Below, one piece after another: positions 18,101-25,318 of a stretch of DNA of 64,000 nucleotides. The translations under genes were made by a program, and so were the position numbers. Position 1 is the first letter of the stretch. Each line of letters begins with the position of its first letter. Origin of the DNA: Streptomyces xinghaiensis S187 (lineage in GTDB: Bacteria > Actinomycetota > Actinomycetes > Streptomycetales > Streptomycetaceae); NCBI RefSeq assembly GCF_000220705.2, contig NZ_CP023202.1, forward strand, positions 1,860,001 to 1,924,000. Reading direction: 5' to 3'. The notes under the pieces were generated by a model, which saw only the letters and a list, made by a program, of their open reading frames with translations, had not been told where the DNA came from and did not search any database.

Positions 18101-18210
18101 GTGGAGGACGCCGAACGGACGAATTCGCCAAGTTCTTGGAGCTTGGCCATGACGACCTTGCTCTCGACTCCGAACTCCTTGGCGAGTTCGTATACCCGGA
18201 CCTTTGCCAC
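15166..18210 (-). CDS. infB: Translation initiation factor IF-2
   Basis: This 1014-residue GTPase brings initiator tRNA to the ribosome. It starts at GTG with AAGGAG four bases upstream and the conserved MAKVRVYELAKEFGVESK. Residues about 50-390 are a long low-complexity region of Pro, Gly, Ala and Arg with RPGGGGGGFAGRPGG-type repeats, typical of Streptomyces IF-2. The G domain carries VMGHVDHGKT (Lys522), DTPGHEAF and NKID, followed by domains II-IV ending in EMREKPRG. It lies downstream of ylxR, with a leader that carries repeats and a hairpin, and is followed by a strong terminator. Confidence 0.98.
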   Translation of the reverse strand: MAKVRVYELAKEFGVESKVVMAKLQELGEFVRSASSTIEAPVVRKLTDAFQQGNGSGRAAGKPAAPRKAAPSKPSAPTPRAARPAAPQPGPKAAPAPGPRPPAAPGPKPSAAPAPGPRPAPAPKAPAPKPAPAAPAAPEFTAPPSAPAPKPASAPGPRPARPAAPGQGRDQGQGGRDQAPRPGARPGGGQAGRPGGRSGPRPGNNPFTSGGSTGMARPAPRPGGAPRPGGQAPGGAPRPQGAGGGPRPQAPGGARPSPGGMPRPQGGQAGAGGPRPGGGARPNPGMMPQRPAAGPRPGPGGRGPGGPGGGGRPGGAGRPGGGGGGFAGRPGGGGGGRPGGGGGGFAGRPGGPGGFGGRPGFGGRPGGPGGRGGTQGAFGRPGGPARRGRKSKRQRRQEYEAMQAPSVGGVMLPRGNGQTVRLSRGASLTDFAEKINANPASLVAVMLNLGEMVTATQSVSDETLQLLGDEMNYTVEIVSPEEEDRELLESFDIEFGENEGGEEMLVARPPVVTVMGHVDHGKTRLLDAIRKTNVIAGEAGGITQHIGAYQASTEVNGEERKITFIDTPGHEAFTAMRARGAKSTDIAILVVAANDGVMPQTVEALNHAKAAEVPIVVAVNKIDVEGADPAKVRGQLTEYGLVAEEYGGDTMFVDISAKQGLHIEDLLEAVVLTADAALDLRANAEQSAQGIAIEAHLDRGRGAVATVLVQRGTLRVGDTMVVGDAYGRVRAMHDDTGKTIEEAGPSTPVLVLGLTNVPGAGDNFLVVDEDRTARQIAEKRAARERNAAFAKRTRRVSLEDLDKVLKAGEVQQLNLIIKGDASGSVEALESSLLQLDVGEEVDLRILHRGVGAVTETDIDLATGSDAIVIGFNVRAEGRATQMAEREGVDVRYYSVIYQVIEEIEAALKGMLKPEYEEVELGTAEIREVFRSSKLGNIAGVLVRSGEVRRNTKARLIRDGKVIAENLTIAGLRRFKDDVTEIREGFEGGINLGSYNDIKVDDVIATYEMREKPRG

Positions 18211-18222
18211 TTCGCTCCTTCT

Positions 18223-18290
18223 GGTCCGGGTTCCGCCGGACCGTCGCTACTTCATGGGCGTACTCATCGCGTACTCATCGAGTGCTCATC
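18223..18290 (-). promoter_or_regulatory. infB leader: hairpin before the ribosome-binding site and three 11-bp repeats
   Basis: A hairpin with arms 18223-18229 and 18236-18242 (GGTCCGG / CCGGACC) ends one base before the AAGGAG ribosome-binding site of infB. Upstream, three contiguous 11-bp direct repeats occur at 18258-18268, 18269-18279 and 18280-18290 (plus strand GCGTACTCATC twice, then GAGTGCTCATC). The arrangement suggests leader-level control of infB, but no known riboswitch or leader family was recognised. Confidence 0.5.
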
Positions 18291-18371
18291 GCAATCTCGA
18301 CCTACTTCCGACTCGCGAGGTACCTGACCGCACGGTTTCCCGTGCCGTTCTCTTACGGTTGTGCCTGTCTC

Positions 18372-18671
18372 TTACGGTCGCGCCTGTGCGTCGGCCCGCC
18401 GTTCGAGGAACGCCCGCACCGCGTCGGTGCCGAGCGGTCCCGGGCCCCGGAAGGCCCGGGGAAAGGCCCGGCGGCGGACCGCCGGGTCGAGACAGGCCTG
18501 GGTGGGATGCAGATACGCACCCCGACCGGGCAGCGTACCGCGTGGATCGGGCACGCACTCGCCCCCGACCACCGCGATACGCAGCAGATCGCCTTTGGCC
18601 GCACGCCGACGGCAGCCCACGCAAGTGCGCTCGGGGCACGCCTGGGCATGCGTCCGGCCAGACGTCCTCAA
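18372..18671 (-). CDS. ylxR: YlxR/DUF448 RNA-binding protein
   Basis: This 99-residue protein of the YlxR (DUF448) family sits between nusA and infB, its conserved place. The hallmark CPERTCVGCRRRAAKGDLLR and the GRGAYLHP segment are intact. Family members bind nucleic acid and have been associated with RNase P or regulation, but the role is not settled. TTG at 18671 is the only well-placed start, with GGGGAGG five bases upstream. Downstream is the 161-base infB leader. Confidence 0.9.
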   Translation of the reverse strand: MRTSGRTHAQACPERTCVGCRRRAAKGDLLRIAVVGGECVPDPRGTLPGRGAYLHPTQACLDPAVRRRAFPRAFRGPGPLGTDAVRAFLERRADAQARP

Positions 18672-18825
18672 GTCTACCTCCCCGCGTCGGCGTCACCCCT
18701 TCCAGGGTAAGGACGGCGCAGTAGTCCGCTGTTCCCCCGGCCGCGCACCGCGGTCCGTGGCGGTGGCCACGCGCCGGGACGGCCGGCAGCCCGGGCGCGC
18801 GGCCCCGTACGTTCGCGCGCCCCGC

Positions 18826-19821
18826 TCAGTTCTCCCGGCCGTCCTGCCGCTCGGTGTCGGGGCGGATGTCGATCCGCCAGCCCGTGAGCCGCGCGGCCAG
18901 GCGGGCGTTCTGGCCCTCCTTGCCGATGGCCAGGGAGAGCTGGTAGTCCGGGACGGTGACGCGGGCGGACCGCGCCGCCATGTCCACGACCTCGACCTTG
19001 CTGACCCGGGCCGGCGACAGCGCGTGCGCCACCAGCTCGGCCGGGTCGTCCGACCAGTCCACGATGTCGATCTTCTCGCCCTGCAGCTCCGCCATCACGG
19101 CGCGGACGCGGCCGCCCATGGGGCCGATGCAGGCGCCCTTGGCGTTCAGCCCGGAGCGGGTGGACCGGACGGCGATCTTGGTGCGGTGGCCGGCCTCGCG
19201 GGCGATGGCGGCGATCTCCACCGAGCCGTCCGCGATCTCCGGCACCTCCATGGCGAAGAGCTTCTTCACCAGGTTGGGGTGGGTCCGCGAGAGCGTCACG
19301 GAGGGGCCGCGCACCCCCTTGGCCACCCGGACGACATAGCTGCGGAGCCGGGCGCCGTGGGAGTAGTCCTCCCCCGGGACCTGCTCCTGCACCGGCAGGA
19401 TCGCCTCCAGCCGGCCGATGTCGACCAGGACGTTCTTCGGGTCCTTGCCCTGCTGCACGACGCCCGCGACGACGTCGCCCTCACGGCCGGCGTACTCGCC
19501 GAAGGTGATCTCCTCCTCGGCGTCCCGGAGCCGCTGCAGGATGACCTGCTTGGCGGTGGTCGCCGCGATCCGGCCGAAGCCCGAGGGGGTGTCGTCGAAC
19601 TCCTGGGGCTCGGCGCCCTCGTCGACGTCCTCCGGGTCCTCCTTCGCCCAGACCGTCACATGCCCGTTCTCGCGGTCGAGTTCGACGCGTGCGCGGCGGC
19701 GGCTTCCCTCGGTGCGGTGGTAGGCGATGAGGAGAGCCGACTCGATCGCCTCGACCAGCAGGTCGAAGGAGATCTCCTTCTCCCGCACCAGACCCCGCAG
19801 GGCACTCATGTCGATGTCCAC
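18826..19821 (-). CDS. nusA: Transcription termination/antitermination factor NusA
   Basis: This 331-residue protein binds RNA polymerase and nascent RNA. In order: the N-terminal polymerase-binding domain (MDIDMSALRGLVREKEI), an S1 domain (about 130-200, VVAGVVQQGKDPKNVLVDIG), and two KH domains (RTKIAVRS, GACIGPMGGRVRAV, AIGKEGQNARLAARLTGW). The acidic C-terminal repeats of enterobacterial NusA are absent, as usual in Actinobacteria. The GTG start lies three bases past the rimP stop, with GAGGAGG inside the rimP end, so the two are translationally coupled. Confidence 0.97.
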   Translation of the reverse strand: MDIDMSALRGLVREKEISFDLLVEAIESALLIAYHRTEGSRRRARVELDRENGHVTVWAKEDPEDVDEGAEPQEFDDTPSGFGRIAATTAKQVILQRLRDAEEEITFGEYAGREGDVVAGVVQQGKDPKNVLVDIGRLEAILPVQEQVPGEDYSHGARLRSYVVRVAKGVRGPSVTLSRTHPNLVKKLFAMEVPEIADGSVEIAAIAREAGHRTKIAVRSTRSGLNAKGACIGPMGGRVRAVMAELQGEKIDIVDWSDDPAELVAHALSPARVSKVEVVDMAARSARVTVPDYQLSLAIGKEGQNARLAARLTGWRIDIRPDTERQDGREN

Positions 19822-19823
19822 GG

Positions 19824-20351
19824 CTACGCCTCCTCCTGGTTCTCGTCCGCACCGGCCGCGGTGACGCGCCCGTCGGCCTTGCGATTGAACTCGATCTCCA
19901 CGCGTGCCCTGTCGATCTCACCGAAGGCGAGCCGCCGGGTGGTGGGCTTGCGCCCCTTCACCCCGGGCACTTCCAGATCGAGTCCGTCCTCGTCGGCGGA
20001 GAGGATCCGGGCGGTGAGCTCGCTCCCGTCGGTGAGCCTGGCCTTGATCAGCCGGCCCGTGGCACGGCGGTAGTGGCGCGGCTCGGTCAGCGGGCGGTCG
20101 GCACCGGGAGAGGTGACCTCGAGGCGGTAGGCCGCCTGTCCCATGGCGTCGGTCTCGTCGAGCTTCTCGGAGACCGCGCGGCTCAGTTCCGCGCAGGTGT
20201 CCAGCAGCACACCGGTGTCGGAGTCCACGACGATCCGGAGGACCCGCATCCGGCCGACGGGGGTCACCTCGATCTCTTCCAGATCCAGGTCTCGCGCGGC
20301 GACCAGCGGTTCGAGCAGTCCGCGCAGCCTCTCGCTCTGGGTGGTGCTCAT
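19824..20351 (-). CDS. rimP: Ribosome maturation factor RimP
   Basis: This 175-residue protein supports 30S assembly. The conserved central segment RVLRIVVDSDTGVLLDTCAE and the YRLEVTSPGADRPLTEPRHY motif identify RimP. The C-terminal Sm-like domain runs from about residue 95 (RLIKARLTDGSEL). ATG at 20349-20351 is chosen because GAGGAG lies 8 bases upstream; the longer frame to 20510 has no homologous content. It is the first gene of the rimP-nusA-ylxR-infB run, and its promoter lies in 20352-20600. Confidence 0.95.
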   Translation of the reverse strand: MSTTQSERLRGLLEPLVAARDLDLEEIEVTPVGRMRVLRIVVDSDTGVLLDTCAELSRAVSEKLDETDAMGQAAYRLEVTSPGADRPLTEPRHYRRATGRLIKARLTDGSELTARILSADEDGLDLEVPGVKGRKPTTRRLAFGEIDRARVEIEFNRKADGRVTAAGADENQEEA

Positions 20352-20601
20352 CCGGGTGACTCCTCGGCCGCGTGTGCTGTTGTCTGGAGATCGCGTGTCA
20401 GACCACAGAGTATCCGGTCGCGGAGGGTGTCGTGTCCGCCTCCCGGAGGGCCGCGGTGGGGCCGCGCCCGACCGGTCGGCAATTCGGAAGCCGAACGCGG
20501 GTACGCTCAAGGCGGCCGATCAAGGACGCGTGCGCCCGCCCGTTCCGCCCGGCCCCTCCCCAGCTCGACCGCGGCTCCCCGCACGACCCCAGGATGTGAC
20601 C
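20352..20601. promoter_or_regulatory. Divergent promoter region of rimP and the lipoprotein gene
   Basis: This 250-base divergent spacer holds no gene. On the minus strand GGATACTCTG, about 62 bases before rimP, contains a possible -10 (TACTCT); a matching -35 is not convincing. No operator-like palindrome was seen. Confidence 0.25.
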
Positions 20602-21210
20602 GTGCCGCCCACCACGCCGTCGCGAGCCCTGTCCGGGCCCCGCAGAAGGAGTCTGTTCGCCGGGGCCCTCGCCGCCGGGCCCGGTGCCCTCCTGCTGTCC
20701 GCGTGCTCCGGGGGCGGCACGGCAGCGGAGGGCGGCAAGCCGGACGCGGCGGACCGGCGGCTGCGCGAACGGTCCGCGCGGGAGTCCCGGGACCTGCTGC
20801 TGCGGTACGACGCCACCGCCGCCGCCCACCCGGAGCTGGCGGACGTCCTCGCCCCGCTGCGGGCGGAGACCGCGCTGCACGCCACGGCCTTCGAGGCCGG
20901 GGACCGCTCCGCCGCCCCCTCGGCACCGCCCCGGTCCGGCGGCCCCGGCCCGGAGGGCCCCGGCGTACCGCCGGCCGCGCCGTCCCCGGCCCGGTCCCCG
21001 GACGCCCCGCCGGACCCGGACGCCCCCCGGGCGCCGGAGGTTCCGGGGAAGCCCGCCGAGGCCCTCAAGGCCTTGTCCGGGGCGGAGCGCCGTACCGCCG
21101 ACGCCCGGACGGCGGCCCTCTCCCGCGCGGAGCCGGAGCTGGCCCGGCTGCTCGCCTCGGTCGCCGCGTCCGGCGCGGCCCACGCCTACCTGCTGACCGA
21201 GGCCGCCTGA
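20602..21210 (+). CDS. Secreted lipoprotein, helical, function unknown
   Basis: This 202-residue protein starts at GTG with AGGA seven bases upstream. The N-terminus has twin-arginine-like RRRSLFAGA, a hydrophobic run and the lipobox LLSAC, so it is exported and lipid-anchored. The mature part has helical segments (RDLLLRYDATAAAHPELADV, RAETALHATAFEAG) split by a long Pro/Ala/Asp linker, then a C-terminal helix pair ending SVAASGAAHAYLL. The Glu/His placement in RAETALH and GAAHAYLL resembles ferritin-like helices, but this is only suggestive. The ferritin-like gene follows 139 bases downstream; a 16-bp GC-only palindrome (21246-21261) lies in that gap. Confidence 0.75.
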   Translation: MPPTTPSRALSGPRRRSLFAGALAAGPGALLLSACSGGGTAAEGGKPDAADRRLRERSARESRDLLLRYDATAAAHPELADVLAPLRAETALHATAFEAGDRSAAPSAPPRSGGPGPEGPGVPPAAPSPARSPDAPPDPDAPRAPEVPGKPAEALKALSGAERRTADARTAALSRAEPELARLLASVAASGAAHAYLLTEAA

Positions 21211-21349
21211 TGACGGGGGTGCGCCACGCGGCCGCGCCGTGGCCGGGCCCCGCGCGGGGCCGCGGTCCCGGGCGGCCCGCGGCAGACGTCCCGCCCGTCC
21301 GTCCCCCGGTCCGCGAGCTGCCGGGCCCCCTCCCGGAAGGCAGAGCCGC

Positions 21350-21877
21350 ATGACCACGGCACGGACCGCACCCCGCGACGGCGATGCCCCGCCCGAGGGC
21401 GTCCTCGGCGCCGCGCAGCACGCCCTGCGCGCGGAGCACGCCGCCGTCTACGGCTACGGGGTCGTCGGCGGCCGGATCGGCGAGGAGCGGCGCGAGGAGG
21501 CACGCGAGGGGCACGACGCCCACCGCGCGCGCCGCGACGCGCTGCACCGCACGGTCCGCGACCTGGGCGGTGAGCCGGAGGCGTCCGCCGCCGCCTACGC
21601 GCTGCCCTTCCCGGTGCCGGACGCGGCAGCGGCGGTGCGGCTGGCCGCCGAGCTGGAGGACCGGGTGGCGGCCGTCTACGCCGATCTCGTCCGGGCCTCC
21701 GAGGGCGGGCTGCGCCGGGAGGCGGCGGGCGCGCTGCGGGAGGCGGCGGTCCGGGCGGTGCGGTGGCGGGGCGGCAGCGTAGCCTTCCCTGGTCTCGCCG
21801 AGCGCTCGGCGCCGGCCGGACCCACGGGCGGCGCGACGGGCGACGGACCGGCGAGCGGTGACGCGAGCGAGCTCTGA
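21350..21877 (+). CDS. Ferritin-like domain protein (DUF4439 type)
   Basis: This 175-residue protein has a four-helix-bundle pattern: GAAQHALRAEHAAVYGYGVV, REGHDAHRARRDALHRTV, AAAVRLAAELEDRVAAVYAD and AAGALREAAVRAVRWRGG. The Glu-His pair in RAEHAAVYGYG and the His residues of EGHDAHRARRD are the positions that bind metal or stabilise the bundle in DUF4439 proteins. Metal binding is not certain. The start at 21350 has GAAGG nine bases upstream. It lies between a lipoprotein and a kinase-fold gene on the same strand. Confidence 0.8.
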   Translation: MTTARTAPRDGDAPPEGVLGAAQHALRAEHAAVYGYGVVGGRIGEERREEAREGHDAHRARRDALHRTVRDLGGEPEASAAAYALPFPVPDAAAAVRLAAELEDRVAAVYADLVRASEGGLRREAAGALREAAVRAVRWRGGSVAFPGLAERSAPAGPTGGATGDGPASGDASEL

Positions 21878-21959
21878 ACGCCGCGCCCGTGCGGCCGGCG
21901 GCGCGTGACGCGGTGAGACGGCGGCGATGGTGACGGCGACGGAAGGGGACGGACCGGGC

Positions 21960-22898
21960 ATGGCTTCCGCAGCACGGCCCGAGGAGGGCGCTCCGCTCGG
22001 GCCGCCGCCGCGTCTGGCACGGGCACTGGAGGAGACGGGCGCCGAGGGCGCCGGCCGGACGTGGCTGGAGGACCTGCCGGGGCTGGCCCGGGACGCCCTG
22101 CGGCGCTGGGAGCTGACCCCCGAGCGGGTGCAGGAGCCCGGCGGCCGCAGCAGCCTGCTGGTGCTGGTGCGGCGCGCCGACGGCGGCCGGGCCGCCCTGA
22201 AGCTGGTGGCCCCCGGCACGGACGCCGCGGCGCAGCGAGCGGCGCTGGCGCACTGGGACGGCTTCGGCGCCGTACGGCTGCTGGAGGCGGACGACGCGGC
22301 CGGTGCCCTGCTCCTGGAGCGGCTGCACGGCGAGGTGTCGCTCAGCTCGCTCCCCGAGGCCAAGGCCCTGCTGGAAGCGGCGGGCACGGTACGGCGGCTG
22401 TGGACGGAGCCCGGCGGCGGGTACCCGTATCCCTCGGTGACGGACCGCACCGCGCGGACGGCGGAGCTGCTGCGCGCGGCGGCGGACGAGCCCTCGGCGG
22501 CCGACGTCCGGCCGCTCGCCGGACAGGCGCTGGCGGCCCGCGCGGAGCTGACGGCCACCGAGCCGGAGCGGCTGCTGCTGCACGGCCGGTTCCGGGAGGG
22601 CAAGGTCCTGGCGGGCGAACGCGCCCGGTGGCTGGCGGTCGGCCCCGATCCGCTGGTGGGCGAGCGCGCCTACGATCTGGCTCTGCCCGTCCTGGACCGG
22701 CTGGAGGACCTGGTGGCCGCTCCGGGCGGGGCGGCCGCCGCCCGCCGGAGGGTGGGCAGGCTGGCGGACTCCCTGGAGGTCGACCGGGACCGGCTGCGCG
22801 GCTGGACGGTCTTCCGCGCGGTGGCGGACGGCCTGCCGGCTCTGGCCCGCGGCCACCGGCGGGGCGCTCTCCTCCTGGAGTTCGCCGGCTGGCTCTGA
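21960..22898 (+). CDS. Aminoglycoside-phosphotransferase-fold protein, probably catalytically dead
   Basis: This 312-residue protein has the fold of the aminoglycoside/hydroxyurea kinase family (StrB-like). It keeps the N-lobe segment AALKLVAPG with the ATP-binding Lys, GALLLERLHGEVSL and the C-lobe LVGERAYDLA. The catalytic loop, normally HGDxxxxN, reads HGRFREGK: Arg210 replaces the catalytic Asp and Lys215 the Asn. The metal-binding Asp of the usual AIDPK is Gly228 (AVGPDP). All three catalytic positions are therefore changed, so a pseudokinase or ligand-binding role is more likely than antibiotic inactivation. ATG 21960 is favoured over 21927 because GGAAGGGG lies about 10 bases upstream. 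It is convergent with proS. Confidence 0.8.
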   Translation: MASAARPEEGAPLGPPPRLARALEETGAEGAGRTWLEDLPGLARDALRRWELTPERVQEPGGRSSLLVLVRRADGGRAALKLVAPGTDAAAQRAALAHWDGFGAVRLLEADDAAGALLLERLHGEVSLSSLPEAKALLEAAGTVRRLWTEPGGGYPYPSVTDRTARTAELLRAAADEPSAADVRPLAGQALAARAELTATEPERLLLHGRFREGKVLAGERARWLAVGPDPLVGERAYDLALPVLDRLEDLVAAPGGAAAARRRVGRLADSLEVDRDRLRGWTVFRAVADGLPALARGHRRGALLLEFAGWL

Positions 22899-22902
22899 CC
22901 GG

Positions 22903-22936
22903 GCCGCGCCCCGGAGCGGCGGTTCCGGGGCGCGGC
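22903..22936. terminator. Hairpin between convergent kinase-fold gene and proS
   Basis: Perfect 13-bp arms GCCGCGCCCCGGA (22903-22915) and TCCGGGGCGCGGC (22924-22936) surround an 8-base loop, five bases after the kinase-fold stop. It can serve both convergent genes. Confidence 0.8.
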
Positions 22937-22975
22937 GGTGTGCGCCGCGGCGAGTGCGCTGCCGCCGGGGGGCGG

Positions 22976-24670
22976 TCAGCCGCTGAGGCGGGCCAGGGCC
23001 TCGTCGACCGTCAGTTCCTCGCGCTCGCCGGTGCGGCGGTCCTTGAGCTCGACCACGCCCTCGCCGGCCCGGCGGCCCGCGACCAGGATGACCGGCACAC
23101 CGATCAGCTCGGCGTCGGTGAACTTCACGCCCGGGGAGACGCCCGCCCGGTCGTCCACGAGCACCCGCACCCCGGCGGAGTGCAGCTTCTCGGCGACCTC
23201 CAGGGCCAGTTCGGTCTGCTTGGCCTTGCCGGCGGCGACGATGTGGACGTCGGCCGGGGCGATCTCGGCGGGCCAGCACAGGCCCTTGTCGTCGGCGGTC
23301 TGCTCGGCGAGAGCGGCCACGGCGCGGGAGACGCCGATGCCGTAGGAGCCCATGGTGACCCGGACCGGCTTGCCCTCGCGGCCGAGGACGTCGAGCTGGA
23401 AGGCGTCGGCGTACTTGCGGCCGAGCTGGAAGATGTGGCCGATCTCGATGGCGCGGTCGATCTGCAGGCCGGTGCCGCACTTCGGGCAGGGGTCGCCGGG
23501 CTCGACGACGACCACGTCGAGGTACTCGTCCACCTCGAAGTCGCGGCCGCAGACGACGTTGCGGGCGTGGGTGCCCTCCTTGTTGGCGCCGGTGATCCAG
23601 CTGGTGTTCGCGGCCACGCGGGGGTCCGCGATGTAGCGGAAGGCGCTGCCGGCCATGGACTGCGGGCCGACGTAGCCGCGGACCAGGTCGGGGCGGCCGG
23701 TGAAGTCCTCGGCCGTCACCAGCTCCACGACGGCCGGGGCCAGGTGCTCGCCGAGCTTGCCGAGGTCCACCTCGCGGTCGCCGGGGACACCGACGGCCGT
23801 GATCTTGCCGTCCACCTTGACGAGCAGGTTCTTGAGGGTGGCCGAGGCGGGCACGCCCAGGAACTCGGCGAGGGTCTCGATGGTGGGGGTGTCGGGGGTG
23901 TCCAGTTCCTCGACGGCCGGGTGGTCCGCGGGCTCCACCGGGGGCACCACGGTGGTGACGGCCTCGGTGTTGGCCGCGTAGTCGCAGGCCGGGCAGTCGA
24001 CGAAGGTGTCCTCGCCGGCGGCGGCCGGGGCGAGGAACTCCTCCGAGGCCGAGCCGCCCATGGCGCCGGAGACGGCGGAGACGATGCGGTAGTCCAGGCC
24101 GATGCGCTCGAAGATCCGGGTGTATGCCTCGCGGTGCAGCCGGTACGCCTCGGCCAGGCCCTCGTCGTCGGTGTCGAAGGAGTACGAGTCCTTCATCAGG
24201 AACTCGCGGCCGCGCAGCACGCCGGAGCGGGGGCGCGCCTCGTCCCGGTACTTGGTCTGGATCTGGTAGAGCACGACCGGCAGGTCCTTGTAGGACGTGC
24301 ACTGGTCCTTGACGGTGAGGGTGAAGATCTCCTCGTGGGTGGGGCCGAGGAGGTACTCGGCGCCCTTGCGGTCCTTCAGCCGGAACAGCAGGTCCCCGTA
24401 CTCCTCCCAGCGGCCGCTGGTCTCGTACGGCTCCTTGGGCAGCAGGGCGGGGAGCAGCACCTCCTGGGCGCCGATGGCGTCCATCTCCTCGCGGACGACC
24501 CGCGAGACGTTCTCCAGGACCTTCTTGCCCAGCGGCAGCCAGGTCCAGATTCCGGCGGACGCACGGCGGACGTACCCGGCGCGGACCAGCAGCTTGTGGC
24601 TGAGGGTCTCGGCATCGGCCGGGTCGTCGCGCAGCGTCTTGAGCATCATCCGGGACATGCGCTGGACCAT
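22976..24670 (-). CDS. proS: Prolyl-tRNA synthetase
   Basis: This 564-residue class II synthetase charges tRNA-Pro. It begins RMMLKTLRDDPADAE and carries class II motif 2 (RDEARPRSGVLRGREFLMKDSYSFD) and motif 3 (GSYGIGVSRAVAALAEQ). A YbaK-type editing domain that removes mischarged Ala lies between about 225 and 400 (TIETLAEFLGVPASATLKN). The C-terminal anticodon-binding domain follows (ADVHIVAAGKAKQTELALEV). This is the normal bacterial (ProS type 1) length and layout. Confidence 0.98.
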   Translation of the reverse strand: MVQRMSRMMLKTLRDDPADAETLSHKLLVRAGYVRRASAGIWTWLPLGKKVLENVSRVVREEMDAIGAQEVLLPALLPKEPYETSGRWEEYGDLLFRLKDRKGAEYLLGPTHEEIFTLTVKDQCTSYKDLPVVLYQIQTKYRDEARPRSGVLRGREFLMKDSYSFDTDDEGLAEAYRLHREAYTRIFERIGLDYRIVSAVSGAMGGSASEEFLAPAAAGEDTFVDCPACDYAANTEAVTTVVPPVEPADHPAVEELDTPDTPTIETLAEFLGVPASATLKNLLVKVDGKITAVGVPGDREVDLGKLGEHLAPAVVELVTAEDFTGRPDLVRGYVGPQSMAGSAFRYIADPRVAANTSWITGANKEGTHARNVVCGRDFEVDEYLDVVVVEPGDPCPKCGTGLQIDRAIEIGHIFQLGRKYADAFQLDVLGREGKPVRVTMGSYGIGVSRAVAALAEQTADDKGLCWPAEIAPADVHIVAAGKAKQTELALEVAEKLHSAGVRVLVDDRAGVSPGVKFTDAELIGVPVILVAGRRAGEGVVELKDRRTGEREELTVDEALARLSG

Positions 24671-24725
24671 GAGGTTCTCTCCTGCGTGGAATAAGTGATT
24701 GCCCTGGAGGCTACCGAAAAGCGGG

Positions 24726-24745
24726 GCCCGCCGAGGACGGCGGGC
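24726..24745 (-). terminator. Terminator after the GNAT gene
   Basis: Perfect 8-bp arms GCCCGCCG (24726-24733) and CGGCGGGC (24738-24745) with a 4-base loop. On the minus strand the stem is followed within seven bases by TTTT. It lies 26 bases past the stop of the gene ending at 24771. Confidence 0.75.
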
Positions 24746-24770
24746 GCCCGCCGCCGCCGGCCGCCAGCCG

Positions 24771-25304
24771 CTAACGGTGCAGCGGCAGCGGGGCGCCCAT
24801 CACCGCGTACGGGCTGGGGGCGCTCGGGAAGTAGACGGGGCGGGCGAGGTCCCGGTAGCCCAGCGACCGGTAGAGGCCGCGGGCGGGGCTGTCGGTGTCG
24901 ATCGCCGAGAGGAGGCTCCGCGGCTCGGTGGCGGCGTCGGTGAGGACGGTGATCAGCCGGCGGCCGATGCCGCGTTTCTGGTGGTCGGGGAGGACGTGCA
25001 GTTCGGTGACGACGAAGGCGTCGTCGAGCCAGGCATCCCGGCCCTCGCGGCGCAGATACGGTTCGACGACCGTGGACCACCAGTGGCCGCGGTCGTTGGG
25101 CATCCCGTAGGCGAAGCCGACGAGGCGGCCGTCCGGGGCGGTGGCGCCCAGCGCGCGGGCGCCGCGGCTGGTCATGTGGCGCTGGACGATGTGCCGCCGT
25201 ACGCCGACCTCCTCGTCGGTGAGCCCGAAGGCGAGGGCTTGCACGGCCAGCGCGTCGTCCACCCGCGCGATCAGGTCGAGCGGGCCGACCACGACGTCAT
25301 CCAT
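24771..25304 (-). CDS. GNAT-family N-acetyltransferase
   Basis: This 177-residue protein has the GNAT acetyl-CoA-binding pattern VTELHVLPDHQKRGIGRRLI (Q/R-x-x-G-x-G/A) at about 115-135, followed by SAIDTDSPARGLYRSLGYRD, the usual C-terminal helix and strand. The substrate is unknown. ATG 25302-25304 gives a family-like N-terminus (MDDVVVGPLDL). It follows the DUF4081-type GNAT gene by 14 bases, so the two form an operon. Confidence 0.85.
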   Translation of the reverse strand: MDDVVVGPLDLIARVDDALAVQALAFGLTDEEVGVRRHIVQRHMTSRGARALGATAPDGRLVGFAYGMPNDRGHWWSTVVEPYLRREGRDAWLDDAFVVTELHVLPDHQKRGIGRRLITVLTDAATEPRSLLSAIDTDSPARGLYRSLGYRDLARPVYFPSAPSPYAVMGAPLPLHR

Positions 25305-25318
25305 GGCGGCGAGACTAC

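Noticed and set aside
21246..21261. 16-bp GC-only palindrome GGCCCCGCGCGGGGCC before the ferritin-like gene
   Set aside because: In such a GC-rich region this can easily occur by chance; not called as a separate functional site.
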